DNA from: Solea solea
Taxonomy: Eukaryota > Chordata > Actinopteri > Pleuronectiformes > Soleidae
Assembly: GCF_958295425.1 (NCBI RefSeq)
Contig: NC_081145.1
Span: 28,936,694 to 29,000,693 of the forward strand
DNA length: 64,000 nucleotides
Direction of reading: 5' to 3'
Shown here piece after piece: positions 26,801 through 37,160 of the stretch (position 1 is the stretch's first letter; every line of letters starts with the position of its first letter). The position numbers were made by a program, and so were the translations under genes. The notes under the pieces were generated by a model that was given only the letters and a program-made list of their open reading frames with translations, had not been told where the DNA came from and made no database searches.

Positions 26801-29800
26801 AAGACCAGGACTCAGCTGCTCAAACTAAACTAGACTCTGTGACGTCAGATGCTCAGAAACTGGAGCAGACGGTTCAGGAGCTGCTGGATCAGGTGGAGTT
26901 CATCAAAAACTCTGACATCAGAGGTAAAGAGGTGGAGTCAGAAGTCAGGGGGCGGGGCAAATGAATGGATGATGAGGGCAATGGAAAGTGAAAATCATAT
27001 GTAATTCATCCAGTCATGTTATTATATGGATTTTACTTGTATTTGTTGTCAATCATCTGCTAATCTGTATAAATTTACCATCTGTTGCCAGGGGCGACGG
27101 ACAGCATCACTAAATACTTCCTGCAGTCTCAGACAGCTGAAGCTCAAGCCAACGCCTCCACTATCAGTGATGGCAGCAGCGTGAAAATGTCTGCCACTGT
27201 AAGGAAACTGGCAGAGAAGAAAGTGAATGAAAGCAGAGAAGAGTTCCTCAGGAGACACAGTGAGCATGCTCAGAACCTGGACCAGCTGGCAGGACAGCTG
27301 CAGACTCTGGACCTGTCAGAGATCAGCCACAAGGTAAGAGAGACAAGAAAGAATTGATATATGATCCTAACCATCGTCAGTAACACAAATAAACTGCTGT
27401 ATTTGTTTTTGTTTTGGCCGTCTAATCTAATCATCTACGAGACATTCATCTATCCACGCTTTTAAAACTAGCCGGAGCTATGAAATCAGCCAATCAGAAG
27501 CAAAGTCTTGTCAACAGGGGACTCGCTTCTCGGCATCTCTGTGCCACTTGAACAGCTGTCGACTTGTAATCTTTGTTTATTTTCTCTGCTTTGGTAAAAC
27601 AGCTGAGACGCTTATGTTTCCTCCACCAGTAGTTGAGAACCTGTGGTACAACGACTGGTGTGAACAGAGACGCAGAACAGCAGAGCAAACCTTAATAATC
27701 ACACCACTGCACTCATGAAAGACAGCATAACTTCAACAATTCAACAACAACAACAACAACGTGTCTTTCTTCATGACATTAGTTGACTGTTCTGTTCTGG
27801 AATATTCAAGTTTTAAAACAAATGAATCAATTGAACTTATTCTTCATTTTCATGGTCTCAAGTATCTGTATTATAGTCTTTATTATATGTTATGTTATAA
27901 ATATGTTATTTTCGTGTCACACTTCTGGATTAGTTATAAGATTCATGTTTTATGGCAATGTAAATCAAAATTTAAAATCATATTGTTTTAAATTCCACTT
28001 CATTCTTGTTTTGCCTGTGTGGTCACAAACGCACACACACACGAACACACACACACAGACTTTTGCTTTCATCAATGCATGATGTGTTGAATTGAATGAA
28101 CTTGATGAATTACACTGGTCCTTACAGACATGTGGAAGTCCATCACTGGGTCAGGATCTGTGTGTGTCCTCTCCCTGTGGAGGTTTGGGCTGTGTGGGCT
28201 CTGACGGTCAGAGCAGTTGTGGAGGTGAAGGATGCGATGGCGTCGTGGCGATGGCCAACAGTGTATGGAGGAATGTTCAAAAGTCAGAACAGGAAATCAT
28301 CGATGCCATGGGGGAGGTTGAAAAACTGTCAAAGATGGTGAGTGTGACTGGTGTCTTCTGTGGTTCAGTTCTGTGGTTCAGTTCAGAGCTCTGGTGATTT
28401 GTTGATGTGGGATTTTTCTCCAGGTGTCAGAAGTGAAGCTTAAAGCAGATGAAGCTAAACTGAATGCTCAGGATGTTCTGATGAAGACAAACAGGACCAA
28501 GCATAAAGTGGACCAGAGTAATGAGGAGCTGAGACATCTCATCAGACAGATCAGAAACTTTCTAACACGTATGTTGTCAGTCTTCATTCTGCTGTGTTAA
28601 CACCTGTAACCCTAACTTCACTAACCACAGCACCAACACATGTTTTCAGATGAAGCCGCCGACCTAGAGAGCATCGAGCTCGTAGCCAACGAGGTTCTGC
28701 AGATGCAGATGCCGACAACTCCGGCTCAGCTACAGAACTTGACGGACGAGATTCGGGAGAAAGTGGGAGAACTCGGTCACGTGGAGACTATTTTGCAACA
28801 GAGCACTGACAACATAGAGAGAGCTGAGAACCTGCTGAACCAGGCCAGGCGAGCGAGGTAAGGTCTTCATGTCCATCCACAAGTTATTTGTAATTTATTA
28901 TTTATAATGATCTTTAATCATTATCAGTCAAATAAAGCCCTATAATAATGATCGATGAACTATTGTTGTCCCATTTCTAACTTGCTGTGATGTCCAGTGA
29001 GGACGCAGCTGATGTGAAAGACTCTGCAGAGAAGGTGAAGCGAGCACTGGAAGAAGCTCAGAGAGCTCAGAGTTCTGCCACCAGTGCCATCCAGCAGGCA
29101 TCCGCCAACGTGCAGCACACCAACAACCTGCTGTCCACGGTCGGTACTGACCCAGCACTTCACTCACATGGAGTGAAACATGTGTAACATGTAATCAAAA
29201 TATGATCTGTCTCATATTAACATTTATGTGATTGTGTTCATGTTACACTGAAGCAGTGATGTTTTGTCTCTGCTGCTTCCTGTGTGACATGAACCACAAC
29301 ATAACCGTCGATCTTTGATGTTTTTAGGTGAACTCTGAGACGGCAGAAGCTGAGCTGAAGCTAACCAACGCCACCCGGAGGCTGCAGAAACTCGAGCACG
29401 ATGTTACGTTGCTAAGAGGCAAGGTTGTGAATGCGACTCAGAGCAGTGAACAAACCAATAAGGACGCAGCAAGCATTAAAGTTGTAGCTGAAGAGGTGAA
29501 GAAAGTGAGTGTCATTCTTTCATAGAATCAAACATTCACATTTTCAGTTTGGCTTTGTCATGATTTTCTCATGAAAACATCCCTTTTTGTTCAGGATCTG
29601 GACTCGGACCTGAAGGAAAAGTATGCCACAGTAGGACAGCTGATTGGTCAGAAGGCGGGGGGCGTGGCTGATGCCAAGAAAAGGGCAGAGTCCCTTCAAC
29701 AGGAAGCCAAAGAGCTGTTATTGCAGGCCAGCCACAAACTGCAGCTGCTGAAAGGTGACATCACAGTGACATCAACTACATCACAGTGACACCACAGCGA

Positions 29801-30537
29801 CATCACAGTGACACCACAGCTACATCTCAGCGACATCACAGCAACGTCTCAGCGACATCACAGCAAGTCTCAGCGACACCACAGCGACATCACAGTGACA
29901 TCAACTACACCACAGCTACACCACAGCGACATCACAGTGACAACACAGCTACATCTCAGCGACACCACAGCTACATCTCAGCGACACCACAGCTACATCT
30001 CAGCGACATCACAGCAACGTCTCAGCGACATCACAGCAACGTCTCAGCGACATCTCAGGGACATCAATTACATCACAGCGACATCAACTACATCACAGCG
30101 ACATCAGCTACACCACAGCGACACCACAGCGACATCACAGTGACAACACAGCTACATCAGCGACACCACAGCGACACCACAGCGACATCACAGTGACAAC
30201 ACAGCTACATCTCAGCGACACCACAGCCACACCACAGCGACACCACAGCGACATCACAGTGACAACACAGCTACATCTCAGCGACAACACAGCAACATCA
30301 CAGCGGCATCACAATGACTATTGAAATAACAGCAGTTATTGATTGTTGAAATAGCACCCCCTGCAGGAATGTTCACACATGTGTTCTGTGTTTGCAGATC
30401 TGGAGAAGTCGTACAAAGACAACCAACAATCTCTGGAGGTGAAGGCGGAGCAGCTGGTGGAACTGGAGGCTGCAGTCAAACAGCTGCTGCAGGACATTAG
30501 CCACAAAGTCACTGTGTACAGCACTTGTCTTTTCTAG
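7721..30537 (+). CDS. lamb1: Laminin subunit beta-1, complete gene (33 coding exons)
   Basis: Exons: 7721-7748, 8593-8807, 18283-18421, 18669-18742, 18954-19142, 19376-19439, 19522-19724, 19813-19933, 20041-20229, 20315-20491, 20577-20689, 21212-21291, 21366-21501, 21726-21884, 22055-22182, 22401-22521, 22638-22839, 22974-23117, 23550-23781, 23875-24038, 24541-24765, 24844-25061, 25471-25567, 26280-26649, 26739-26923, 27092-27333, 28128-28337, 28424-28568, 28650-28857, 28998-29139, 29328-29504, 29595-29754, 30398-30537. All junctions are GT-AG and keep frame, totalling 1,798 codons plus stop (vertebrate beta-1 is about 1,790). Order: signal peptide, LN, LE repeats, LF, LE repeats, coiled coil with the cysteine-rich alpha loop, then VYSTCLF. 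The protein is the secreted beta chain of basement-membrane laminins; LN drives network polymerisation and the coiled coil drives trimer assembly. The exon-2 acceptor at 8592, not 8600, is chosen because it keeps phase and completes the signal peptide. The paralogue (lamb1a or lamb1b) cannot be decided here. Confidence 0.95.
8814..8857. repeat. (CA)n microsatellite just after the lamb1 exon-2 donor
   Basis: About 20 CA dinucleotides starting six to ten bases after the exon-2 splice donor. Confidence 0.95.
9260..10140 (+). pseudogene. LINE ORF1 protein (coiled coil plus RRM-like), one frameshift
   Basis: Starts [19 protein letters not shown] at 9260, runs to a stop near 9404, and continues in another frame from about 9398 ([20 protein letters not shown]) to 10140. 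The shift sits in an A-rich run. The second part has a heptad coiled coil, then [13 protein letters not shown], the start of the RNA-binding RRM-like domain of L1/Tx1 ORF1 proteins, and [18 protein letters not shown] of the C-terminal domain. The intact family protein binds LINE RNA as a trimer. It is part of the intronic LINE and not a host gene. Confidence 0.78.
11925..12075 (+). mobile_element. tRNA-derived SINE, copy 1
   Basis: Pol III promoter elements are visible: an A-box-like TGGCTCAGTGGTCAAGA and a B-box-like GCAAGTTCGACTCC, followed by the tail TTGCTTTGGATAAAAGC and CTGCTAAATGA, common in teleost SINEs. It interrupts the LINE ORF2. A second copy lies at about 25110-25250 in the same orientation. 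Confidence 0.85.
12500..13540 (-). mobile_element. BEL/Pao retrotransposon integrase fragment
   Basis: The - strand reads, across several frames, [20 protein letters not shown], a CQRW motif, [47 protein letters not shown] and [13 protein letters not shown]. This is the zinc-binding and catalytic-core order of BEL/Pao integrases, with the first two core aspartates in VDCFGP and SDRGTNF. Frameshifts are present and no LTRs or gag are visible. It replaces the LINE RT fingers/palm start, so it is a nested fragment. Confidence 0.78.
14360..14589. mobile_element. Non-autonomous hAT-type MITE
   Basis: Ends are CAGTGGTCCCCAAC and the near-perfect inverted TTGGGGACCACTAG. The flanks carry TGTAGAG on both sides (14353-14359 and 14590-14596), fitting an approximately 8-bp target duplication. 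The interior includes GGGCCGCGGCCCGGTACCGG, found in a common vertebrate hAT family. It is inserted in the LINE ORF2. Confidence 0.85.
15340..17595. repeat. Unclassified interspersed repeat block in lamb1 intron 2
   Basis: Begins GGGTTCGAGCAACTCTGTTG at about 15343 and ends near 17566 with sequence whose reverse complement also starts TTCGAGC, suggesting terminal inverted repeats of a long non-coding DNA element. A LINE-like tail (TTCCTTCGGGATCAATAAAC then CTATCTATC) lies at about 16677-16710, so the block is probably composite. No coding domain recognised. Confidence 0.5.
17596..18282. other. Remainder of lamb1 intron 2
   Basis: AT-rich intronic DNA without recognisable genes or repeats, ending in the acceptor at 18281-18282 before exon 3. 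Confidence 0.6.
20690..21060 (+). repeat. Minisatellite in lamb1 intron 11 derived from the exon 11 end
   Basis: Imperfect repeats of ACTGTAACCAGATTATTGAG and ACTGTGACCAGATTACTGAG. The unit core ACTGTGACCAG is the last part of exon 11. The exon end plus splice donor and following intron sequence is repeated at 20758-20806, and more degenerately at 21032-21060, each with its own GTRAG donor-like sequence. Confidence 0.9.
21185..21209. repeat. (TG)n microsatellite at the lamb1 exon-12 acceptor
   Basis: The TG repeat runs directly into the CAG acceptor of exon 12 and takes the place of a pyrimidine tract. Confidence 0.9.
21726..22839 (+). other. lamb1: lamb1 exons 14-17: LF (laminin IV type B) domain
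   Basis: About residues 577-779. A globular, cysteine-poor stretch between the two LE rods, with [25 protein letters not shown] and [18 protein letters not shown], which is the LF module specific to laminin beta chains. The exons are compact with small introns. Confidence 0.92.
24083..24335 (+). repeat. 33-bp minisatellite in lamb1 intron 20
   Basis: About seven and a half nearly perfect 33-bp units (CTGAAAACTAAACCCTCTAA followed by ACCTGAACAGATG), starting about 45 bases after the exon-20 donor. Because 33 is divisible by three and the unit lacks stops in some frames, it creates ORFs on both strands, with an 11-residue periodic product on the + strand ([11 protein letters not shown]). No sign of translation. 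Confidence 0.95.
25110..25250 (+). mobile_element. tRNA-derived SINE, copy 2 (lamb1 intron 22)
   Basis: Same family as the copy at about 11925: A-box-like TGGCTCAGTGGTTAAGA, B-box-like GTTCGACTCC, and tail GTCGCTGTGGATAAAAGC with CTGCTAAATGAC. It lies about 50 bases after the exon-22 donor. Confidence 0.88.
25956..25984. repeat. (TG)n microsatellite in lamb1 intron 23
   Basis: About 13 TG dinucleotides in a 712-bp intron otherwise without recognisable features. Confidence 0.9.
26739..30537 (+). other. lamb1: lamb1 exons 25-33: coiled coil with alpha loop, stop and poly(A) signal
   Basis: About residues 1263-1798. Long heptad helices interrupted in exon 27 (residues about 1406-1442) by a cysteine-rich insert ([18 protein letters not shown] and following), the beta-chain-specific alpha domain. 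[18 protein letters not shown] in exon 29 is characteristic of beta-1. The protein ends VYSTCLF, with the cysteine that links to the gamma chain. Stop TAG is 30535-30537, and an AATAAA poly(A) signal follows at 30549-30554, only 12 bases later. Confidence 0.93.
29755..30320 (+). repeat. 11-bp minisatellite in lamb1 intron 32
   Basis: Roughly 50 copies of an 11-bp unit, consensus CGACAYCACAG with CTACATCTCAG variants. The array starts in the splice donor itself (GTGACATCACAG at 29755) and ends about 75 bases before the last exon. Each unit contains a CAG, so many potential AG dinucleotides lie upstream of the true acceptor at 30397. Confidence 0.95.
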
Positions 30538-33500
30538 ACTGTTTCAGGAATAAAGTGACTGTTTATATTTTCATTCAATTAAAAAAAAGGTTCCCACCAT
30601 CTGACTGTTTCTTTTATTTAAATATGTAATGAATCAGTAAAAGCTAAAGACTGACCAAGACTTATACATTTTCCCCAAACATTTCATACAAGTGAAATGG
30701 TTTCAGGTCCACCTGGATTTAGCAGGTGTTGACAGAAAGTTTCCCAGTCAAAGAACCGTTAATATTAATGATAATTAGTGGACTCGATCCCTGGACTGAC
30801 TTTTAAAGGACTTGAATCACAGAATCGGACCAATTTATACTCACAGATTAAACACGGAGCAACATTTACAATCGCATTCATCATCACACAAAACCTTAGG
30901 ATCAAGTATTTACATACACACTTATTTAAAACATTACATTATTATTATTATTATTGTTGTTGTCTGGAGTTTTCTCTCACTTGTTTTACGACCATTCTGA
31001 CGTGTCAACATATGTTGAACTAAAAACACTGATGTAAAATGTCTTCATTCATCAGTAAAGTTCATTTCTTTCATGCTGCTGAATAACATTAACACTATTT
31101 TATTTACTTTGATAATATTACAAAAGTACGGAGCCCCTAAAGGGACATCGGAAAAAAAAAACTAAACGTTTCTGGTGCACACGAGATACTTTCTCGTGCG
31201 CACCAGAAAGTATCTCATGCTCACGAGAAAGTATTGTTTGCGTGCGTGATGTCCGCGAACGCAGTTTTTAGATCATTTGAGTCGTGAAATTAGTCATTTA
31301 GAATTCAAAAATGTGGTTTGTGTATTAAGATACGATGTATTTATAGTTTGGCAGCGACGGTATCGGAGGTGATCAGCGGACACTCGCTGCGTACAGTGCG
31401 TGGGGCAGAGCAGCGTTACCTCGGCCTGTCCTGATGAAATGATCCGCTGACATCGCTGTCATTAGATTAAGCCTCATCACAGTGTTGATAAATGAACAAT
31501 AAATAAATAATAATAAATACTCTTAATAAATGCGTATATATTATTTTCTCATTTTAAATATTTAACTTAATTTATTAATATATTTTATAGAAATATGTGT
31601 TCTCATGTATTATATTCTGTGCTTTTATTTTGAAGTTGTATGTTCAGTGAAGGTCACCTGAGCCTCTTGGGCCAATGAGGTGTTGTGAGTTTTTTTTTTT
31701 CTTCAGCCATGTGAGTTACGGACATGGATGTATTGTTATGACTGTGGCTAAGACATGGTGTTGACTTTTCCCTCCTAAACTGGCAGAAGAGATAGAAAAC
31801 GTAACAAGTACCATGTGGAAAATACATATATTACAGCAGTGAGTAATTTGGTGCCCTAGGCAAGATTTTAGCTGGCGCCCCCTTCCATCGCAGCAGTCAA
31901 TTTCACAATCAACTTTCATACAATCATATTATTTCTACGGCTAAAAGTCTACAATATACACGTGTTGAATTATGGGATGGAAAGTGCCTGGAAATCAATG
32001 TTATTGTTCTGAAACATTTTATAGACATTAAATCTTTGTTTTTAATCTTTAACTTTAACGTTCGTAGTTTGTCAATAACACACTGAAAAAAGTCTGGTCC
32101 TTCTCCCCACAGGTTGCTTTTAACAAAAAACCTAAAGATTCAAGTTGCTGCAGAGGGTTTTACTTCCTAAAAAGTACTTTAACCTAAATTTGTGACATTG
32201 AATTAAAATGGTATTTTCGTGAACTGCATCCGCAAACTGGCTCTTATTTATTTTGCTCCTGTGAATTGACACATAAACTTTATAGTTTTAACAATATTTT
32301 CTCTCACTTTATCCTTCACTGTTTTGAACTGACAGTTTGTTACCCTATATAACATTAACATGATTTTATTTACTTTGATAATATTACATTCATAATTCTC
32401 TCAGGGGTTTAATGTAAGTGGATAATTATAAATGAGATGGAAAATGCCTTGAAATCTGTTTTTTTTAGACATGAAATCTTTGTTTTTAAATCTTTAATCT
32501 TTAACTTAAGCTCGGCTTTGGGTCCGTGGCTGATGTTGCGCTCGGCGCTGTGTTTTTGGCGGATGCTGCGCTTGGCACTGGGTCAGTGACTGATGTTGTG
32601 CTTGGCACTGGGTTAGTTGGTGACGTTGCATCCGCTGCTGACAGTTCAGCCGATGCCATCTCTCTGGAATAATGGAGAATAAGCTCTAATCAAATCAAAG
32701 TACAGCTTTTGAACATAATCTCTGCAAAGTTTGACTTTGATCAAGTGAATCAGAACAAAATTAGAGTGATTTTAGTGCAAAAATTACAGGCGAAGACTCA
32801 TTTGTCACATTTTGAAACATCTGTGCAATTTGGATTTAAACCATGCATTTAACTACTTTCTTCACTTTAATATGTCTCTTAATGTTCAATAAAACAATTT
32901 CTGGCATTACTTCAAAGTTCCTGCAGACTTTAATATGTTTTCCAAACAAAAAAAACAAACACCAGCTGACTTGTCTCTCTTCTCTTTGTACCTCAGCGAG
33001 AGAATGGCCTACATGAATGAATGACATCTCATTTGCTTCCTTAAAGCCAATAGAAGGACGCTCTCTTCCCCGAATTTTGATTGACAGCTGATTTGATTCG
33101 CCAATGAGGGGCAACCGAGCGCGTGGATGTGACGCGGCTGGCTGCTGCCTTAGGATAGGGTAATGCTTCTAAAAACGTGATTACGTCACCTAGAGACGTC
33201 AGGGAGCGCTTTTAACTCAGGGGAGTCAGTCTAACTGGGGAGTGCTTTGTTTGCGGTGAAAGAATAATATTTCACAGAGAAACATCAAAGGTTAGAGCGA
33301 TTTTACAGTTGTCGTTTGGCGAACGACTCTCTGTTGTCTGTATTCTCTGGCGTGTATCTCTGTAATACTTTGTCCTATACTGCTTTGGCATACATCACTG
33401 GAAAGGGCAGAGTCTTAGCTTTTATTTGAGCCATAGGTGTGTGTGTGTTGTGACAACCCCGAGTGGGCGGGGTTGTGTAGGTGTGCCTCTCTCCCTTTCT

Positions 33501-34143
33501 CTCTGTTTTACACAGGAATGCAATCAAGCCTATGCATCGCAGGTGTGTGCAGTTTACAAGGAGGTGGGGCTGTGCCTTTAAAGCCCAGCAGTCCAGCTGT
33601 GCTCTCTCTCACCATTTCGGGCCTGGTGTCCTGCAGCTCACATTGTTTTGTTCTTAGTTTCACATCCAACATTGACACACATCCATGCACCTGCATTTAC
33701 AACTGATTCACCTGATTACAGATGTAGGTTATATTTGGTTTAGATTATTATTTTGATTATAAATAAATGTTAAATTGCCGGCATCTCTCTTGTACCTGTT
33801 ATTTTTGTCAAGTTATCTGAGCCAGTCTTGACAGTGTGGTACAAGATGGCAGTGTGTCAGCTCCAGAAATGCGGCGATATGCACAATAACTTTGTGACGC
33901 ATTGGTATTTACGAAGTTTCACATGTAGTTATTCATTTAAGTGTTATTTGAGCTGTGTTTGTCAAATTTTAAAGAGGTTTTTACACCTTTGTAGACCAGA
34001 TTTTTCTGAAGATTTTGATAACAAGTTTAATTTTTTATTTAAATCACTTTTTCGTGATCCTTAACGAAAAATAAGTTGCGTAAACCCTGTGAAAGTAGAT
34101 AGGACACAATGCAATGGAACTGGATTGGACCAATGCAATGGAA
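30538..34143. other. Intergenic region 3' of lamb1, no gene recognised
   Basis: Contains the lamb1 poly(A) signal (30549), an inverted repeat at about 31168-31215, and two diverged copies of the same segment (TTTTATTTACTTTGATAATA at about 31097 and again at about 32364, each followed by related ATCTTTGTTTTTAA sequence at about 32033 and 32474), suggesting an old duplication. A CG-rich stretch at 32515-32645 has short repeats around GATGTTGCGCTYGGC. No protein domain was recognised in any frame. Confidence 0.5.
31168..31240. repeat. Palindromic sequence
   Basis: TTTCTGGTGCACACGAGA is followed after five bases by its inverse with one mismatch (TCTCGTGCGCACCAGAAA), and then by another partial copy (CACGAGAAAGTA). 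Flanked by TACGGAGCCCCTAAAGGGAC at about 31126. Probably the core of a foldback or MITE-type repeat; the ends were not located. Confidence 0.65.
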
Positions 34144-34654
34144 CAATATCCAGAGGTGTCAAGTAACGAAGTACAAATACTTCGTTACCTTACTTAAGTA
34201 GAATTTTTGGGTATCTATACTTTTCTGGAGTAATTATTTTTCTGACGACTTTTTACTTCTACTCATTACATTTTCATGTGATTATCTGTACTTTCTACTC
34301 CTTACATTTTCCAAACAGCCTCGTTACTCATATTTCATTTCGGTTGTTTTCATCGTTTATAAAGTGAGTGAATTTGATTGTGAATGGATGAGAAGTATCA
34401 ACATAAACCATTCCGACACACTATTGGTGTGCACGCGATCTCTCACCCCTGCACGTTACAAATCACGTCACATGCAAGCAAGCTTGCCAAGTGCCTTATT
34501 GAAGCTGCAGTGTCACACTCGCGCTGCTGTCACTACTTCCTCGTCCACCAGCCCTGCCGGACATGCTCCATTTAAAAAATGTCCGAACCAAGCACCAGTG
34601 AGGAGGTTGCTAGCCAGGAAGACCAGCCGACTCCTGTACATCGCCCAATGAACA

Positions 34655-36300
34655 GGGCAACACAAAACCTTTTTGAATCCAATGCCTCAAACACATTATT
34701 TAAAACTTTTAGGGCAGCAGTAGCAGTGCTGTGTTGCTTCCTAAAACCTGATTGAAGAGAGTTTAGAATGTTGTTAGATTCCAAAAAGTCCTTCAACTGA
34801 TCGCAAACCAATTTTTCCAATACTTTCGCCAAAATGCATAATTTTAAAATAGGCCTGTAATTGTTCGCGTTTGAGGGTTCGCCTCCTTTAAGCAGTGGGA
34901 GGACAAACGCAGATTTCCAAATTTTAGGAAGTTGGTTTCTGCTAAGACTTAAGTTAAAAATACCAGTTAGAGGCTCAGCAATTAAATCAGCAGCCAGCTT
35001 TAGGAAAAATGGATCCAAACCATCAGGACCAGCTGATTTTTTGGGATCCAATTTTTCAGACCTCAAAAATAGACACGTGTTCAAAATTAAAAGCACAATC
35101 AACAGGGGGATGGCTTACAACAGTAGAGTCGTTATTTAAAACAGTGTTTTTAAAATCACGATTTAAAGATTCAAACAAGTGCCCTGCTGTGATAAAATGT
35201 TGATTAAAATAATTTAGCATGGCACATTTATCAGTCAGGTGTACAGAATCTTTGACTAAAAAAGGTGGCAGTTCACTGGAAGAAGTAGTACCAGAAACAC
35301 CTCTCACAACATTCCAAAATTTCTTGGGATCATTCAGGTTTTTGGTAGTTTCTGATTAATAAAATTCGGATTTAGCCTTCTTTATGAGGGAGGTACATTT
35401 ATTGCGGAGCTGACGAAACATTTGCCAGTGAGCCTCTTTTTTTGTTTTTCGTGCTCTGACCCAGGCATTATCTCTTTCTTTGAGGAGGTTTCCAATATGA
35501 GTGGAAAACCAGCAATTATTTCGCCCCTTAACTCTAAATTTTCGTAATGGAGCATGTTTGTTTATCATCTTCAAGAATTCAGAATGAAAAAAACTCCATG
35601 CCAACTCAACATCATCGAAGAGGGAGATTCGTTTCCACTGAAAAGTAGACAGATCGTGCAAAAAAGCCTGCTCATGAAAATTTTTAAAATATCTTTTGAG
35701 TAAAATTCGTGGTTTAGCTTTGGAGAGTTTGGCATTTCTGACCACTGCAATAGCACAATGGTCACTCAGATCGTTCCCAAAAACACCAACATCAGTATAT
35801 TTGTGGGGGGCATTTGTTATTACTAGATCAAGGAGCGACGATCTAGAAGGACATTTAATGTTAGGCCGAGTTAGACTATCTATTAATTGACTTAGATTAA
35901 TTGAGTCAGATATAGATTTCAGGCCGTCCGATGCTGAAGACAACCAATCAAGGTTTAGATCCAAAGAGGAGAGGAGAGTAGCATGAAACTTGTTTTTGAT
36001 ATAAATGGCTACACCTCCACCTTTCCTCGGACGATCACAGCGAAAGACATTGTAACCATTTATAGAAATATCCCGATCTGAGACTGATTTACCAACCAGG
36101 TTTCAGACAACACAAGAATATCAGTTTCAGTTGTCTGTACCCAAATCCTAACTGTATCAATTTTAGGAAGCAGGCTCAGGACATTCAGATGTAAGATGCC
36201 AAGGCCTGATCTGGCTCTAAATTCATTAGGGGTACTAATATTTTTCTGGAAAGGGCCAGGGTTAGGCTGAACATTGCCTGATAATAACACATTTTCGTTT
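34655..36300 (-). mobile_element. 3'-truncated CR1/L2-group LINE (endonuclease plus N-terminal RT)
   Basis: On the - strand, from 36290: MLLSGNVQPNPGPFQ (2A-like), LGILHLNVLSLLPKID and DILVLSETWL (start of APE endonuclease), then SRSSLLDLVITNAP and DHCAIAVV (35356-35964), and RT from 35102 (KKSAGPDGLDPFFLKL, NNYRPILKL, LQSGFRKQHSTATAAL). It stops at VALFI near 34663, exactly where RT motif A should follow, so the catalytic half and 3' end are absent. Frameshifts and stops separate the parts. LINEs usually lose the 5' end, so loss of the 3' end points to later deletion or recombination. Exact clade not resolved. Confidence 0.82.
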
Positions 36301-36711
36301 TACATTAGAAGTTGACACCTTTTCATCAATATTGGAATTTACCAGGTCAAAAAGTGAAATTTCTGTGTGTACGAAATTGCCCTGTAAGACAAATAAACAC
36401 ATCAAACGAAGAAAATGTACATGAATTTGTCCTGGCGGACAGTAGGACAGCAGCGGATGCAGGGCCAGTTTATCAACGGCTAATGGCCAGGTGCATGTTG
36501 CTGACCTGGAAAGACCCCAAGGTGGACAGGGGGCGTGTCTGCGCACCCCACCACCACAGCTCGACAACACAGACCCACGGGAAGCAAACGAAAATACAAC
36601 AAACAGTGAGGAAATGAGCTTCATTGTTACTGTCTCCGGATATATTGATAAAAGAAGAAGAAAATAAAAGCAACAATAAGAAGAAGTCTTGGAGTGCGAC
36701 AAATGGCTTTG

Positions 36712-36842
36712 TTTCGGCAGCTAACAGGCTCCGGAGGTTAGCTGCCTGCGGCTAACAGGCTCAGGTGGCTAGCTACCTGCGGCTAACAGGCTTCGGTGGC
36801 TAGCTGCCTGCGGCTAACAGGCTCCGGTGGTTAGCTGCTACA
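36712..36842 (+). repeat. Short tandem repeat
   Basis: About four copies of a ~32-bp unit built from GGCTAACAGGCTCCGGTGG and TTAGCTGCCTGC. It precedes a Q/S/P-rich open stretch (36827-37153) that I do not recognise. Confidence 0.85.
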
Positions 36843-37160
36843 GCCAACAAGCTCCAGCGGCGAGTGGCGCACAGCCAGCAGAACCCAGCGACCAAGCAAA
36901 TTCCAGCTGCAAGCAGCAGCAGTCTCCCGTCGCAGCGGCCAAAGCCGTCAGTGGCAAAAACAGACTCCGATGCCCGGCAGATCTCCTCATCGGCAGTGGC
37001 ACGAGACCCACCTTCCTGCAGCCATCAGACACCAACAGCCCAGCCTCCTCCAACCAGCCAGCGGATCACCTTTCTGCCGGCGAAACAGCAGCTTCCGATC
37101 CCGGGAGGACACTGATGAATGTGCTGCAAGCTCTGCGCTCCCAAGTACCATGAGCTAATG

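Noticed and set aside
29786..30196. 136-residue ORF of TPQRHHSD repeats
   Set aside because: Product of the 11-bp minisatellite in intron 32.
36827..37153. 108-residue Ser/Gln/Pro-rich ORF as a host gene
   Set aside because: Low complexity, lies inside the broken hAT element and has no recognisable domain; it may be a degenerate part of the transposon.
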